Shown here piece by piece: positions 63,260-64,000 of a stretch of DNA of 64,000 bases. The position numbers were made by a program, and so were the translations under genes. The notes beneath the pieces were generated by a model. It had not been told where the DNA came from. It made no database searches and saw only the letters and a list, made by a program, of their open reading frames with translations. The stretch lies in assembly GCF_011090385.1 (NCBI RefSeq), contig NZ_SEWW01000001.1, forward strand, positions 248,001 through 312,000, read 5' to 3'. Source of the stretch: Aquirufa beregesia (GTDB lineage: Bacteria > Bacteroidota > Bacteroidia > Cytophagales > Spirosomataceae). Numbering within the stretch: position 1 is the stretch's first letter; each line of letters begins with the position of its first letter.

Positions 63260-64000
63260 TTAATCTAATTTTAAAACTGCCATAAATGCTTCTTGAGGTA
63301 TTTCTACATTACCCACTTGACGCATTCTCTTTTTTCCTTTTTTCTGTTTCTCTAACAACTTTCTTTTACGAGAAATATCACCTCCATAACATTTTGCTAA
63401 AACGTCTTTTCTTAAGGCTTTTACCGTCTCACGAGCAATAATTTTTTGACCAATTGCTGCTTGAATAGCTATTTCAAATTGCTGCCTAGGCAATAATTCA
63501 CGCAATTTCTCACATAAACGCTTTCCCCAATCATAGGCTTTGTCCCGGTGCACAATGGCCGACAAAGCATCTACTTTTTCCCCGTTCAGCATGATATCTA
63601 ATTTAACCAAGTAACCAGGCTCATATCCTTTATATTCATAATCCAAAGATGCATAACCTCGAGAAATGGTTTTTAAACGATCAAAAAAGTCAAATACTAC
63701 TTCGGACAAAGGCATGTCAAAAGTAAGTTCTACTCGGTCTGTGGTTAAATAAATTTGATTAGTTAAGATACCCCGTTTATCCATACACAAGCTCATTATG
63801 ATACCAGTGTATTCTGATTTGGTGATAATTTGAGCTTTAATGTAAGGTTCTTCAATAATGTTGATCAAATTGGGTTCAGGTAAATCACTAGGAGCTGATA
63901 CCCATAATTCTTCATTGGCAGTGGTTAATACCTTGAACTTTACCGAAGGCACAGTGGTAATAACAGTCATGTCAAATTCACGCTCTAAGCGTTCTTGTAC
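63260..64000 (-). CDS. lepA: Elongation factor 4 (LepA), 3' part only
   Basis: The last 246 residues of LepA; the rest lies beyond the window edge. The reading frame is open to position 64000, where [20 protein letters not shown] continues upstream without a break. The LepA-specific C-terminal domain is present: [84 protein letters not shown] and the closing [11 protein letters not shown]. It is a GTPase that acts on ribosomes in translation or their assembly. Confidence 0.96.
   Translation of the reverse strand, partial: VQERLEREFDMTVITTVPSVKFKVLTTANEELWVSAPSDLPEPNLINIIEEPYIKAQIITKSEYTGIIMSLCMDKRGILTNQIYLTTDRVELTFDMPLSEVVFDFFDRLKTISRGYASLDYEYKGYEPGYLVKLDIMLNGEKVDALSAIVHRDKAYDWGKRLCEKLRELLPRQQFEIAIQAAIGQKIIARETVKALRKDVLAKCYGGDISRKRKLLEKQKKGKKRMRQVGNVEIPQEAFMAVLKLD

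Overview
The window is chromosomal DNA of a Bacteroidota bacterium, most likely of the order Cytophagales. The evidence is AT-rich DNA, few recognisable Shine-Dalgarno sites, repeated TAnnTTTG promoter elements, a SusC/SusD pair, a type IX secretion plug protein, a long-tailed ribosomal protein S16, a PUR-alpha-like DUF3276 protein, and the carboxyspermidine polyamine route. The narrower taxonomic guess is inference. Gene density is very high. Most of the window is core housekeeping, many genes abut or overlap, and seven convergent pairs share or touch their stop codons.

Layout: 0-8.9 kb holds an M42 peptidase, pfkA (with an unusual Asn at the Mg-binding position), a YdcF/ElyC protein, a thioredoxin-fold lipid/secreted protein, DUF58 and RlpA genes, DUF3276, ychF and the T9SS plug gene. 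8.9-18.2 kb holds an ABC-F ATPase, a GltB-like FMN/Fe-S protein, an Ldh-family oxidoreductase, mltG, a YbgC-type thioesterase, a YihY protein, a Sua5/YciO protein, an LpxL-type acyltransferase and WbqC. 18.2-30.3 kb holds clpC-fabG, a VWA membrane protein, a lipoprotein, rnpB, rpsP-rimM-trmD, an EamA transporter, an esterase and an APC permease.

30.3-37.2 kb is the main accessory metabolic block: a tandem LacI-type operator, an ECF sigma factor, a 64-residue basic mini-protein where an anti-sigma factor would be expected, SusC, SusD and a DUF6807/PmoA protein. It looks like a small glycan or sugar uptake locus. 37.2-55.6 kb returns to core genes: a beta-CASP nuclease with a 5' hairpin, accA, a HAD phosphatase, an acyltransferase, lpxB, queD, hldD, a glycosyltransferase, the pyrG-yidC-hemL-GT2 run, an AddA-like helicase-nuclease, an NlpC/P60 lipoprotein, and carboxy(nor)spermidine dehydrogenase with nspC.

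55.6-57.8 kb is the most foreign-looking segment. A BRO-N/Fic fusion gene and a solitary HNH endonuclease gene are bracketed by two copies of a 29-bp palindromic repeat and sit beside a tRNA-Ala(GGC) gene. 57.8-64 kb holds a small outer-membrane-type protein directly behind an abbreviated hisG-hisD-hisC operon, then the E2 subunit of pyruvate dehydrogenase with two lipoyl domains, and the 3' part of lepA, cut by the window edge.

I found no CRISPR array, no IS transposase and no rRNA. The strongest candidates for something undescribed are the Fic/HNH island and the sigma factor with its mini-protein in place of FecR.
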